Positions 34,890-43,674 of a DNA stretch of 64,000 nt are shown piece by piece. Where the stretch lies: positions 3,972,001-4,036,000 of the forward strand of contig NZ_CP133266.1 in NCBI RefSeq assembly GCF_030915485.1, read 5' to 3'. The stretch's first letter is position 1, and the number at the start of each line of letters is the position of its first letter. The position numbers and the translations under genes were made by a program. The notes below the pieces were generated by a model. It did not search any database. It was not told the origin of the DNA and worked only from the letters and a program-made list of their open reading frames with translations. Origin of the DNA: Neobacillus sp. PS3-40 (GTDB lineage: Bacteria; Bacillota; Bacilli; Bacillales; Cytobacillaceae).

Positions 34890-37192
34890 ATCAGGAGGAA
34901 TGGAAATATATAGGGAAAAGAATTCCTAGAGTAGATGGGCCGGAAAAGACAACCGGTGAGCTGAAATATATGACGGATCTCCAATTTCCAAATATGGTTT
35001 GGGGTAAAGTGCTTCGCGCGAAGTATCCACATGCAAAAATAGTAAAGATTGATACAAAAGAAGCTGAAGCTTTAGCTGGTGTGGTAGCTGTTCTTACCTA
35101 CAAAGATATTCCGGGATTTAATGGGTTTGGCATTGTCGATCCTGACCAACCCGTATTATGTGAGGATCTCGTTAGAACTACGTCGGATGCAGTCGCGTTA
35201 GTAGCGGCAGAAACAGAAGAGATAGCTGAGGTAGCCCTTTCCTTAATTAAAGTGGAATACAACCAACTTGAAGTTGTATCGGATCCTGAATATGCGATGA
35301 CGGAAGCTGCACCCAAGCTTCATCCAAGTGGAAACACCTATAGCCATGTGAAAATTAAAAATGGTGATGTGGAAAAAGCCTTTCAGGAAGCTGATTTTAT
35401 CCTGGAGAACACCTTTATTTCTCCAAGGCAAATGCATGCTTTTATTGAAACAGAAGGCGGGTGGGCGATGGTTGAAAAGGATGGCTCACTCAGTATCTAT
35501 TGCCCTGGACAATATTCATTTCGTGATCGACTTCAGGTTGCTCGTGCATTAGCTCTTAATCCCGATCGAATTCGTGTCGTTTCTAGCCCCGTAGGAGGGG
35601 GATTTGGAGGAAAAGATGAAATTACCGTTCAAATTTACTTAGCTTTATTGGCTTTTCATACCAATGGTCGCCCAGTAAAGATTCACTTAAAAAGAGAAGA
35701 GTCTGTTCAAGCCGGAATTAAACGCCATCCTTTCAAGGTAGAGGTCAAAACAGCTGTAAAAAATGATGGAACCATTATTGGCCATAAGGTAAGAGCTGTT
35801 GCCGATACGGGTGCATATGCTTCATTGGGAGATGCTGTCATCGCTCTAGCCATTGAACACGCATGTGGCCCATATAAAATTCCAAATATTGATTTAGAAG
35901 GATTTTGTGTCTATACAAATAATGGGGTTTCGGGAGCTTTTAGAGGATTTGGAGTCAATCAGGTTTGTGTTGGGATCGAAACTCATATCGATATCATAGC
36001 AGAGCGATTAGGCATTTCTCCTATTGTTGTTAGAAGGGCACATGCTTATCAACAGGGAGAGATTTCTGGTTTGGGACATATTGTAAAATCCAGTGTAGGG
36101 ACACATAAAACATTAGAGGCAGCAGAGAACTGTGACCTTTGGGTAAATAGAGAGACGTATAAATCCCAAGCTAGTGAGCCCTGGAAAAAAAGAGGAATTG
36201 GAATCGCAACCTCTTTTCATGGGATCGGTATGGGAATTGGCATTCCAGATTACGGGGCAGCAACGATTGAATTATTGCCTGACGGTCGATTTTCTGTTGG
36301 TGTCGGATGCGAAGAAATCGGTGGAGGAAATGGAACGGTGTATGCCTTAATCGCGGCAGAAATGTTAGGTTGCGATATAGATAATATAACTGTTTTACAG
36401 GGGGATACATCAAAAACGATTGATAGTGGTACGATTTCTGCTTCACGTTCAACATATACGGGTGGGAGAGCAGTTGCTACCGCAGCCCCATTTATGATCA
36501 AGCTTTTAACAGAATCAGCTGCAGAAATGCTAGAAGTTCCTTTAGAAAAGGTATCATTGGCTGACAATAAAATAGAAATTAAGAACCATGCCATTTCTTC
36601 CGTAACATATCAGGAAATCTATCAATTTTTGTATGACAACCATTATTCAGCTAAAGTTGAAGGGCATTTTTATCTACCAAAAGAAAAGAATCAATTGAAA
36701 GGTTCTGGTGGAGCTCCCCATCATTTATACGGCTACCTTACACACGTGGTACTTGTAGAAGTAGATACGCTGACGGGAGAAACGGAAGTTCTTCATGTCG
36801 TTTCGATACCTGATGCTGGTAGGGTCCTTAATCTGCAAGGATTAGAGGGACAAACGGAAGGCGGAGCCGTCATGGGAATCGGCTACACCTTATATGAAGA
36901 TGTGGTAATTGAAAATGGAGTTCATCGAACTAGAAATTTAACAGACTATATTATTCCAACGATCCATGAAACACCCATCATAGAAACGATACCAGTAGGG
37001 GATCCAGAACCATCTGGCCCATTTGGTGCTAAAGGAATCGGGGAAGTGGTTATGATTCCAATTATCCCAGCTATTACCAATGCAATCTATGATGCAGTGG
37101 GAGTTCGTCTTAAGCATCTTCCTGCAACCCCTGAAAGGGTCCATCAAGCAATGAAAGAGAAGAAATTAAAAGTGGAGAGAGTTAGCAGATGA
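34886..37192 (+). CDS. xanthine dehydrogenase, molybdenum-binding catalytic subunit
   Basis: A 768-residue molybdopterin subunit (PucD/XdhA-like) beginning at the ATG at 34886, which overlaps the preceding stop. The cofactor and substrate motifs are present: GGGFGGKDE, SGAFRGFGVNQ, and the C-terminal GPFGAKGIGE whose glutamate acts as the general base. It hydroxylates purines (hypoxanthine to xanthine, xanthine to urate, or the reverse). The whole operon has adjoining or overlapping genes, consistent with one complex. Confidence 0.95.
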   Translation: MNQEEWKYIGKRIPRVDGPEKTTGELKYMTDLQFPNMVWGKVLRAKYPHAKIVKIDTKEAEALAGVVAVLTYKDIPGFNGFGIVDPDQPVLCEDLVRTTSDAVALVAAETEEIAEVALSLIKVEYNQLEVVSDPEYAMTEAAPKLHPSGNTYSHVKIKNGDVEKAFQEADFILENTFISPRQMHAFIETEGGWAMVEKDGSLSIYCPGQYSFRDRLQVARALALNPDRIRVVSSPVGGGFGGKDEITVQIYLALLAFHTNGRPVKIHLKREESVQAGIKRHPFKVEVKTAVKNDGTIIGHKVRAVADTGAYASLGDAVIALAIEHACGPYKIPNIDLEGFCVYTNNGVSGAFRGFGVNQVCVGIETHIDIIAERLGISPIVVRRAHAYQQGEISGLGHIVKSSVGTHKTLEAAENCDLWVNRETYKSQASEPWKKRGIGIATSFHGIGMGIGIPDYGAATIELLPDGRFSVGVGCEEIGGGNGTVYALIAAEMLGCDIDNITVLQGDTSKTIDSGTISASRSTYTGGRAVATAAPFMIKLLTESAAEMLEVPLEKVSLADNKIEIKNHAISSVTYQEIYQFLYDNHYSAKVEGHFYLPKEKNQLKGSGGAPHHLYGYLTHVVLVEVDTLTGETEVLHVVSIPDAGRVLNLQGLEGQTEGGAVMGIGYTLYEDVVIENGVHRTRNLTDYIIPTIHETPIIETIPVGDPEPSGPFGAKGIGEVVMIPIIPAITNAIYDAVGVRLKHLPATPERVHQAMKEKKLKVERVSR

Positions 37193-38004
37193 TGAGTCCT
37201 AAGATGTTTCAGATAATGAAAGATGCTTTAAAGGGACAAAAAGTAAGCGCTTTAATAACTATTACGGCGCATCCAGATTCGACATTTCTCGGAAAAAAGT
37301 TTTTAGCTTGGGAGGATGGTAGCTTCTATCATGAACAACTTGAAACGGAGATTTTTTCTGATCGTTTAAGAGAGTTATGCCAATCTCTCTTTCGAAAACG
37401 AAAAACAAAGTGTATTCGCTTATCTGTGGATCAAACAGAAGTCGAGTTCTTTATAGAGATATTCCTCCCACCTCCCCATCTAATCATTGCAGGAGCGGGG
37501 CATGTGTGTGTGCCAGTTGTCCAAATGGCGTCACTGTTAGGTTTTTGTACAACGGTTATCGATGATCGACCTGAGTTTGCAAGAAAGAGTCGTTTTCCAC
37601 TGGCAAATGAAGTTATTTGTAAATCCTATCTAGATTTTTTTCGGGAGTGTAAACTTTCAGAAAATACGTGGGTTTTGCTCCTTACAAGGGGCCATCAATT
37701 CGATGTCATGAGCTTACAGGAATTGTTAAAACGGGAGGAAACACCCGCTTATATTGGGATGATTGGAAGCAGACGGAGAATTGCAGGAGTATTTGAGCAG
37801 ATAAAGAATGAGTTTGATGAAACCTCCTTAGATCATATATATACACCTGTGGGCCTTGATCTTGGAGCAGAAACACCTGCGGAAATCGCTGTCAGTATAG
37901 TAGCAGAAATATTAATGGTAAAAAACAAAAAATCAGGTCACTCCATAAGTAATGATATTCGCAAACTAGCAAAACTAGGATTTAGAGGTGGAGAAAGTGG
38001 ATGA
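37189..38004 (+). CDS. XdhC/PucA-family molybdenum-cofactor maturation protein
   Basis: A 271-residue accessory protein. The Rossmann-like C-terminal half begins LIIAGAGHVCVPV (about residues 95-107) and includes LLTRGHQFD and YIGMIGSRRR, typical of XdhC. This family binds the molybdenum cofactor and delivers it, sulfurated, to xanthine dehydrogenase. The N-terminal XdhC/CoxI segment is shorter than usual, and a separate small gene downstream carries a full copy of that segment. The ATG overlaps the catalytic-subunit stop. Confidence 0.9.
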   Translation: MMSPKMFQIMKDALKGQKVSALITITAHPDSTFLGKKFLAWEDGSFYHEQLETEIFSDRLRELCQSLFRKRKTKCIRLSVDQTEVEFFIEIFLPPPHLIIAGAGHVCVPVVQMASLLGFCTTVIDDRPEFARKSRFPLANEVICKSYLDFFRECKLSENTWVLLLTRGHQFDVMSLQELLKREETPAYIGMIGSRRRIAGVFEQIKNEFDETSLDHIYTPVGLDLGAETPAEIAVSIVAEILMVKNKKSGHSISNDIRKLAKLGFRGGESG

Positions 38005-38005
38005 C

Positions 38006-38326
38006 ATGAAAATAATCAAAAAAGCTATTTTATTACGGTTAGGAGGTGATGCAGCGGCCCTTGCTACCATTATTCTCAAAAAGGGTTCTGTACCAAGGAA
38101 TGTTGGTTCAAAAATGATTATTATGAGAGATGGTGAAATCTTTGGGACGATTGGAGGGGGTTGTGGAGAAGGAGAAGTGATCGAAAAGGCCTTTCAGGTA
38201 ATTGATTCGGGGATACCTGACCAACATACGGTAGACCTTACGAAAGGATTATTTTACGAGGATGGCGGGATTTGTGGTGGTACATTTGATGTATTTATTG
38301 AACCATTAACTAATAAAAAGGAGTGA
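38006..38326 (+). CDS. stand-alone XdhC/CoxI N-terminal domain protein
   Basis: About 106 residues from the ATG at 38006 (in-frame GTG codons at 37988 and 37997 are alternatives). It contains the XdhC/CoxI domain with ATIILKKGSVPRNVGSKM and the GGGCGEGEV motif, including a cysteine likely to take part in cofactor handling, and a further CGG near the end. In many bacteria this domain is fused to the Rossmann domain of the preceding protein; here they are separate genes. Confidence 0.85.
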   Translation: MKIIKKAILLRLGGDAAALATIILKKGSVPRNVGSKMIIMRDGEIFGTIGGGCGEGEVIEKAFQVIDSGIPDQHTVDLTKGLFYEDGGICGGTFDVFIEPLTNKKE

Positions 38327-38331
38327 ATTGT

Positions 38332-39675
38332 ATGTCTGAAATGCCTAAAAGTCAAACCAAGGGCTTTCTGAACTCATTTTTTGAATTAGAAAAAAGACAA
38401 ACCAATGTCAAGACAGAGATACTAGCTGGGTTAACCACATTCATCACGATGAGTTATATTATTATTGTGAACCCACAAATCTTGGCTGATGCAGGAGTAC
38501 CTAAGGAAGCAGCACTAGCAGCAACCATCTTTGCGAGTGTAATTGCGACATTACTTATGGCGTTGTGGGCTAATTTCCCAGTAGCAATCGCCCCTGGAAT
38601 GGGACTGAATGCCTTCTTTGCTTATACGGTTGTTCTTGGTCAAGGTTTAACTTGGCAAACAGCACTAGGGGCTGTGTTCATTTCAGGGATTGTTTTCTTG
38701 TTGTTGACCGTTACAGGGGTACGACAAAAAATTGTTGACGGTGTACCTGGAGTTTTAAGGTCAGCCATCGGGGTTGGAATAGGGCTATTTATTGCCTTTA
38801 TTGGATTTAAAAATGCAGGTATAGTCATTAGCAGTGATGCTACCTTTGTTGCTCTTGGTGATATCACTAAAAAAGGTCCACTTCTAGCTTTATTTGGGCT
38901 TATTGTTGCTGCCATTTTAATGGCGAAAAAGGTAAAAGGATCTATGTTGATCAGTGTTCTTATTACAACGGTTGCGGCGATGATTGTTGGTTTTATATCC
39001 TTCCCTACTAGTGTAAGTGATATTTTCTCTCTTCAATTACCAAGTATTTCTGATACCCTTTTTGCCATGGATCTAAAAGGAGCAATCGAATACGGAGTAT
39101 TTTCCGTTATTTTCTCGTTTACGATTGTAGAATTATTTGATAATCTTGCAACCTTGATCGGTTTATCGAAAAAAGCAGGATTAATGGATGAAAACGGAAA
39201 AATTGAAAACTTAGATCGTGCTCTTCAGGCAGATGCTGTTGCTACAATGTGCAGTGCAGCACTTGGAAGTACAGCTATGAATGCCTACGTTGAAAATGCT
39301 ACCGGAATATCTGAAGGTGGAAGAACAGGTCTCTCCGCCTTAACCGTTGCTTTTTTATTTATACTCTCCCTACTATTCGCTCCACTCATTTTCCTAGTCC
39401 CTTCCGTAGCTACAGCACCCATTTTGATACTCGTTGGAGCACTAATGTTAACTGAAATAAAACATATTAGCTTTGATGATTACACAGATGTTATCCCTGT
39501 ATTTTTAACGATTATCTTAATGCCTTTAACCTACAGTATCGCTCAAGGTTTGGCATTTGGATTTCTCTCTTATACAATTCTAAAGCTTGCTACTGGTAAA
39601 CATAAGCAAGTGCATTGGATCATGTATTTTATTAGTATCGCTTTCATCATTCATTTCATCATCAGTGGACATTAA
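38332..39675 (+). CDS. AzgA/PbuG-type purine permease
   Basis: A 447-residue membrane protein of the AzgA branch of NCS2 transporters, starting at the ATG at 38332 with AAAGGAG 8 bases upstream. Typical blocks are EILAGLTTFITMSYIIIVNP near the N-terminus, APGMGLNAFFAYTVV and FTIVELFDNLATLIGL. Relatives import hypoxanthine, guanine or adenine. As the last gene before a terminator it belongs to the xanthine dehydrogenase operon and supplies it with substrate. Confidence 0.93.
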   Translation: MSEMPKSQTKGFLNSFFELEKRQTNVKTEILAGLTTFITMSYIIIVNPQILADAGVPKEAALAATIFASVIATLLMALWANFPVAIAPGMGLNAFFAYTVVLGQGLTWQTALGAVFISGIVFLLLTVTGVRQKIVDGVPGVLRSAIGVGIGLFIAFIGFKNAGIVISSDATFVALGDITKKGPLLALFGLIVAAILMAKKVKGSMLISVLITTVAAMIVGFISFPTSVSDIFSLQLPSISDTLFAMDLKGAIEYGVFSVIFSFTIVELFDNLATLIGLSKKAGLMDENGKIENLDRALQADAVATMCSAALGSTAMNAYVENATGISEGGRTGLSALTVAFLFILSLLFAPLIFLVPSVATAPILILVGALMLTEIKHISFDDYTDVIPVFLTIILMPLTYSIAQGLAFGFLSYTILKLATGKHKQVHWIMYFISIAFIIHFIISGH

Positions 39676-39687
39676 CTATTTGAATGG

Positions 39688-39721
39688 AGACAATGGGGCG
39701 CTTTGGTTCCGTTGTCTTTTT
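39688..39721 (+). terminator. terminator after the purine permease
   Basis: AGACAATGG pairs with CCGTTGTCT, followed by TTTT. It separates the xanthine dehydrogenase operon from the adenine deaminase gene, at least in part. Confidence 0.6.
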
Positions 39722-39817
39722 AGATGGAAAATAGGTGGTTGCGACAGCAAAAGGCGTGTTCTTATTGCTCATACCTGCTCGTACAATTAAATAAAGGACT
39801 AAAAGGGGGCGATATTT

Positions 39818-41560
39818 ATGAAAATAAATAAAGATTCTTTAAAAAGGCGGTCTTCTGCTGCTGCAAAACATGTACCAGCGGATGTTGTGATAAAAAACGG
39901 TAGAATAGTAGATGTATTTACCTTAACAACCTTTGAAGCAGATGTTGCGATTACGGACGGAGTCATCGTTGGGATTGGGCAATATGAAGGAAAAAAAGTG
40001 ATTGATGCATCCAATCAATATATATGCCCAGGCTTGATTGATGGGCATGTACATATCGAGTCAGCCATGGTAACTCCTCATGAATTTGCCAAAGTGGTTC
40101 TTCCCCATGGAGTAACGACTATTATTGCAGATCCCCATGAAATTGGAAATGTAGCGGGTGCTGTGGGCATTCAATATATGATTAATCATTCAAAAAACAA
40201 CCCCTTAACTATTTATTATATGCTTCCATCATGTGTACCGGCGACATCTTTTGAAAATTCTGGTGCTGTGTTAACTGCAGAGGATCTAGCCCCATTCTAT
40301 GAATCCGAACTTGTCCTTGGTTTAGGTGAAGTAATGGATTATCCTTCTGTTTTCCATTTTCGGGATGAGATGATGAATAAAATAGTAGACGCTATGGCCC
40401 GAGACGTATGTATAGACGGACACGCTGCAGGTGTGAATCCGGATGGAATCAATGTTTACATGATATCAGGAATTCGGACCGATCATGAATGTGTCAATGC
40501 TGAGGAAGTAACTGAACGTTTGCAAAGAGGTATGTATGTGATGCTAAGAGAAGGTTCAGCGGCTAGAGATATGAAGCAGCTATTAACAGCAGTAAATGAA
40601 AAAAATGCGCGCAGATGTTTATTTGTAACGGATGATAAACACCTGGATGATTTAGTAGCCGAGGGCAGTGTTGATTATAATGTAAAGCTAGCTATTCAAG
40701 AGGGGATTCATCCATTACTCGCTATTCAAATGGCAACCTTAAATGCAGCTGAATGTTTTGGACTGAAACATAAAGGTGCCATTGCCCCTAGCTATGATGC
40801 TGATTTCCTTCTCTTAGACTCGTTGGATGATATGTCTATCCATTCAGTCTACAAATCTGGCCAATTGGTTGCGGAAAAAGGGGAATGCCTTCCATTTAGT
40901 GAAGATACTCCGTTAATCCCATCAAGATTAACCAATAGTGTTCAAATAGGTAACCTTGTGGAAAAGGACTTACAAATAAAGTTAACAGCTGAGGTTGCCA
41001 ATATTATTGAAATCATCCCGAACAATTTGGTTACTAAAAGATGCTTTGAAAGAATTACAGTTGAAAATGGACTATTTCAACCATCTATTTTAGATGATCA
41101 ATTGAAACTTGTAGTAGTAGAGAGGCATCATCAAACAGGTAATATAGGAATGGGAATTGTCAAAGGCTTTGGCATATCGTCTGGTGCCATGGCTTCAACG
41201 GTTGCACACGACTCCCATAATATTGTTGCGGTTGGAACAAATGATGCCGATTTGTTTGTAGCCATTAAAGAGATTGAAAAAATGAATGGAGGTCTTGTTG
41301 TCGTCAATAATGGTAATGTCATTGCATCACTTCCGCTCCAAATTGCTGGATTAATTTCTGGAAAAGAGTACAAAACGATTTATAATGAATTGAAAAACAT
41401 AAATGCAGCATTAACACAAATAGGATTTTCAGGAACGTTCAATCCATTTTTAACATTATCTTTTTTATCGCTTCCAGTCATTCCGGAAATAAAAATAACA
41501 GATCTGGGACTTTTTGATGTAGAAAAGTTCAAACATATTGGATTACAAGAATTTGAATGA
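39818..41560 (+). CDS. ade: adenine deaminase (canonical copy)
   Basis: A 580-residue amidohydrolase with the adenine deaminase motifs DGHVHIESAM, IADPHEIGNVAG, RTDHECVNAEE, LREGSAARDM and FVTDDKHLDDL, and the C-terminal VAHDSHNIVAVGTN. It converts adenine to hypoxanthine, which the adjacent xanthine dehydrogenase can oxidise. AAAGGGGGCG precedes the ATG. Its length and motifs match B. subtilis AdeC more closely than the 605-residue relative in the microcompartment operon. Confidence 0.93.
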   Translation: MKINKDSLKRRSSAAAKHVPADVVIKNGRIVDVFTLTTFEADVAITDGVIVGIGQYEGKKVIDASNQYICPGLIDGHVHIESAMVTPHEFAKVVLPHGVTTIIADPHEIGNVAGAVGIQYMINHSKNNPLTIYYMLPSCVPATSFENSGAVLTAEDLAPFYESELVLGLGEVMDYPSVFHFRDEMMNKIVDAMARDVCIDGHAAGVNPDGINVYMISGIRTDHECVNAEEVTERLQRGMYVMLREGSAARDMKQLLTAVNEKNARRCLFVTDDKHLDDLVAEGSVDYNVKLAIQEGIHPLLAIQMATLNAAECFGLKHKGAIAPSYDADFLLLDSLDDMSIHSVYKSGQLVAEKGECLPFSEDTPLIPSRLTNSVQIGNLVEKDLQIKLTAEVANIIEIIPNNLVTKRCFERITVENGLFQPSILDDQLKLVVVERHHQTGNIGMGIVKGFGISSGAMASTVAHDSHNIVAVGTNDADLFVAIKEIEKMNGGLVVVNNGNVIASLPLQIAGLISGKEYKTIYNELKNINAALTQIGFSGTFNPFLTLSFLSLPVIPEIKITDLGLFDVEKFKHIGLQEFE

Positions 41561-41694
41561 ACCTTCATTTTTAGATATAGTAACAAGGCAAGGAATCCAA
41601 AACTAGTCTACAAATTCTTATACCTCGATTAGTTGATTAGGTTAACTATTTCTAATTAACGTTTAATTAAAAATCGAGGGAGCAGTAGAAAACG

Positions 41695-41774
41695 GTGACA
41701 TACACTGTATATTGAGGATTGGCTGCCATCTTCATCACAATGGAAAGTTATCCTTTTTGTGATATATACTGTAT
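41695..41774 (+). promoter_or_regulatory. pair of direct repeats upstream of lemA, candidate operators
   Basis: GTGACATACACTGTAT (41695-41710) and GTGATATATACTGTAT (41759-41774) differ at two positions and are 64 bp apart. Each contains an ATAyA-C-TGTAT near-palindrome. The second lies just before the lemA ribosome site. Confidence 0.4.
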
Positions 41775-41799
41775 GGATAGGAAAGGAGTTGTAGTTATT

Positions 41800-42375
41800 T
41801 TGAAAAAAGGATTTATCGGGGCCGGAATAGTTATTGCTGTGCTTGTTGTTTTTGGCCTAATGCTGATGGGAAGTTACAATGGTTTTGTTAATTCAGAGGA
41901 AAACGTGAATCAGTCATATGCGCAAATTGAAAATCAGCTACAGAGAAGGCTAGATTTGATTCCAAATTTAGTGAATACCGTGAAGGGCTATGCTTCGCAT
42001 GAAAAAGAAGTAATTGCCTCGATTTCAGATGCGCGGGCAAGACTTGCTGGGGCAAAAACCCCACAGGAACAAGCAACTGCTAACACAGAACTAACTGGAG
42101 CTTTAAGTCGTTTGCTTGTAGTCGTTGAAAATTACCCAAATCTTAAAGCGGATCAGCAATTTACGCAGTTGATGGATGAACTTGCCGGGACAGAAAATAG
42201 AATCTCAGTTGCTCGAAAAGATTACAATGATCAGGTCGCTATTTTTAACAAAAAAGTAAAAAGATTTCCTGGAGCTATTATTGCAAACATGACCGGGTTT
42301 GATCAAAAAGAGTATTTTAAAGCGGAACCTAAAGCAGGGGAAGCACCAAAGGTTGACTTTGGAGGAAATGGATAA
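41800..42375 (+). CDS. LemA-family membrane-anchored protein
   Basis: A protein of 191 residues if started at TTG 41800 (AGGAG about 11 bases upstream); an ATG at 41773 would add 9 residues but overlaps a possible operator. An N-terminal membrane anchor (about residues 5-26) is followed by the helical LemA domain with NSEENVNQSYAQIENQLQRR, DLIPNLVNTVKGY and the FPGAIIANMTGF end. The function is not established. It is paired with a TPM-domain gene, a common arrangement. Confidence 0.92.
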   Translation: MKKGFIGAGIVIAVLVVFGLMLMGSYNGFVNSEENVNQSYAQIENQLQRRLDLIPNLVNTVKGYASHEKEVIASISDARARLAGAKTPQEQATANTELTGALSRLLVVVENYPNLKADQQFTQLMDELAGTENRISVARKDYNDQVAIFNKKVKRFPGAIIANMTGFDQKEYFKAEPKAGEAPKVDFGGNG

Positions 42376-43127
42376 TGAAGGCGAGAAGAGTCTTCAGCTC
42401 TCTATTGGTGTTTTTCACCTTATTACTGTTGGCTGGAAACGCACTTGCTAAAGATGTTCAAATTCCAGCACCAGTTGGAGACATTTATGTTCAGGATTTT
42501 GCCCATGTTTTAAATGATAATGAAAAAGCAGAATTATTAAATTTAGGTAGAAGCGTTGAAGATCAAACAACAGCGCAAGTAGCTGTTTTAACAGTCGCTA
42601 CTATTGGAGACCGGACAATAGAAGATTTTGCGAATGAAGCGTTTCGACAATACGGAATCGGCAATAAAAAGGAAAACAACGGGGTATTGCTTGTTTTAGC
42701 CATGAAAGAACACAAAGTGAGAATCGAAGTGGGATATGGGCTTGAGGGCAGAATTCCGGATGGTAAAGCTGGCAGAATTCTTGATGACTATGCCATTCCC
42801 AATCTGAAAAACCAACAGCCGAACATTGCCATTATCGAAACCTATAAAGTATTGGCAAACGAGGTCCTTGCTGAATATGGAAAGAAAGGACAACAGACTC
42901 CTCAGCCATCATCGCAGGGTGAAAAGCAGGGGAGCAGCATTCCAGCCTGGCTAATTATCATTATTGTGGTTGTAGTTGTAGCCCTGGATTTTAAGTTTTT
43001 TGGAGGCACCCTTACCTATTTGCTAATTTCCATTTTGTTACGTGGTGGCAGAGGTGGAGGAGGCGGTGGTTCGAAAGGTGGAGGCGGCGGTTCTTCAGGT
43101 GGGGGCGGAGCGGGGAGAGGCTGGTAG
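42375..43127 (+). CDS. secreted/membrane TPM-domain protein (YgcG family)
   Basis: A 250-residue protein with a signal peptide (cleavage near ALA-KD, residue 26), a TPM domain (about 35-165, with VQDFAHVLND, AVLTVATIGDRTIEDFANEAF and RIEVGYGLEGRIPDGKAG), a membrane segment (about 190-218) and a glycine-rich tail ending GRGW. TPM domains were named for phosphatase activity in plant thylakoids and have a role in photosystem repair there; the bacterial role is unclear. The start overlaps the lemA stop by one base. Confidence 0.93.
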   Translation: MKARRVFSSLLVFFTLLLLAGNALAKDVQIPAPVGDIYVQDFAHVLNDNEKAELLNLGRSVEDQTTAQVAVLTVATIGDRTIEDFANEAFRQYGIGNKKENNGVLLVLAMKEHKVRIEVGYGLEGRIPDGKAGRILDDYAIPNLKNQQPNIAIIETYKVLANEVLAEYGKKGQQTPQPSSQGEKQGSSIPAWLIIIIVVVVVALDFKFFGGTLTYLLISILLRGGRGGGGGGSKGGGGGSSGGGGAGRGW

Positions 43128-43239
43128 TTTAATGTTCTTTCTTATAAATCGCATCCTAGAAAAAGGTAACCACCAAGGATTGCTGGAAACACCTAAGTTC
43201 CGTTTTTGTAGAGAAACAACGTAAATAGCATATTAATTG

Positions 43240-43404
43240 AAGGCTGTTTTCGCATAGATTGTTGTTTTTCGTACCTAGTCTAAAAACCCGAAATAACAAC
43301 AGTATCGTGCTCTTTTCTTAAAAACTTCCTACGGTTTTCATCGGTAAACTGGAATCCCATTCTAATTTAGCTTCAACTAGCAACAAAGTTTAAGAAAAGA
43401 GCCT
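43240..43404 (-). repeat. 165-bp repeat (family R2), copy B, inverted
   Basis: The reverse complement matches 21346-21510 over its full 165 bp with about one difference in ten. It lies between the TPM gene and its terminator-like hairpin at 43411. The two copies face each other across about 21.7 kb that include the purine island. Confidence 0.85.
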
Positions 43405-43410
43405 AATTGA

Positions 43411-43449
43411 AAGACCAAATCCAATTCTCTTATGGGTTTGGTCTTTTTT
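43411..43449 (+). terminator. strong terminator hairpin
   Basis: AAGACCAAATCC pairs with GGGTTTGGTCTT (one mismatch), followed by TTTTT. It is probably the end of the lemA-TPM transcript, displaced by the inserted repeat. Confidence 0.8.
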
Positions 43450-43674
43450 AAGTAATGCTATTTCCTTATTCCTTTTAAGAAAGAAAATTTTGTACTATTC
43501 CGTAATGCTTTGTTTGAGAAATTCCATTCAAACATGATCACTTATTTAATTTTTATGTTTTTAATGTTTTAAATACTCGAAATAGTAAATATTTGTTGTA
43601 ATATTTCTACACGCCTATATAATTAACAGTGAAAAAGCACTAGATAATTAATAGGAAAGACGGGTCGATTATTT

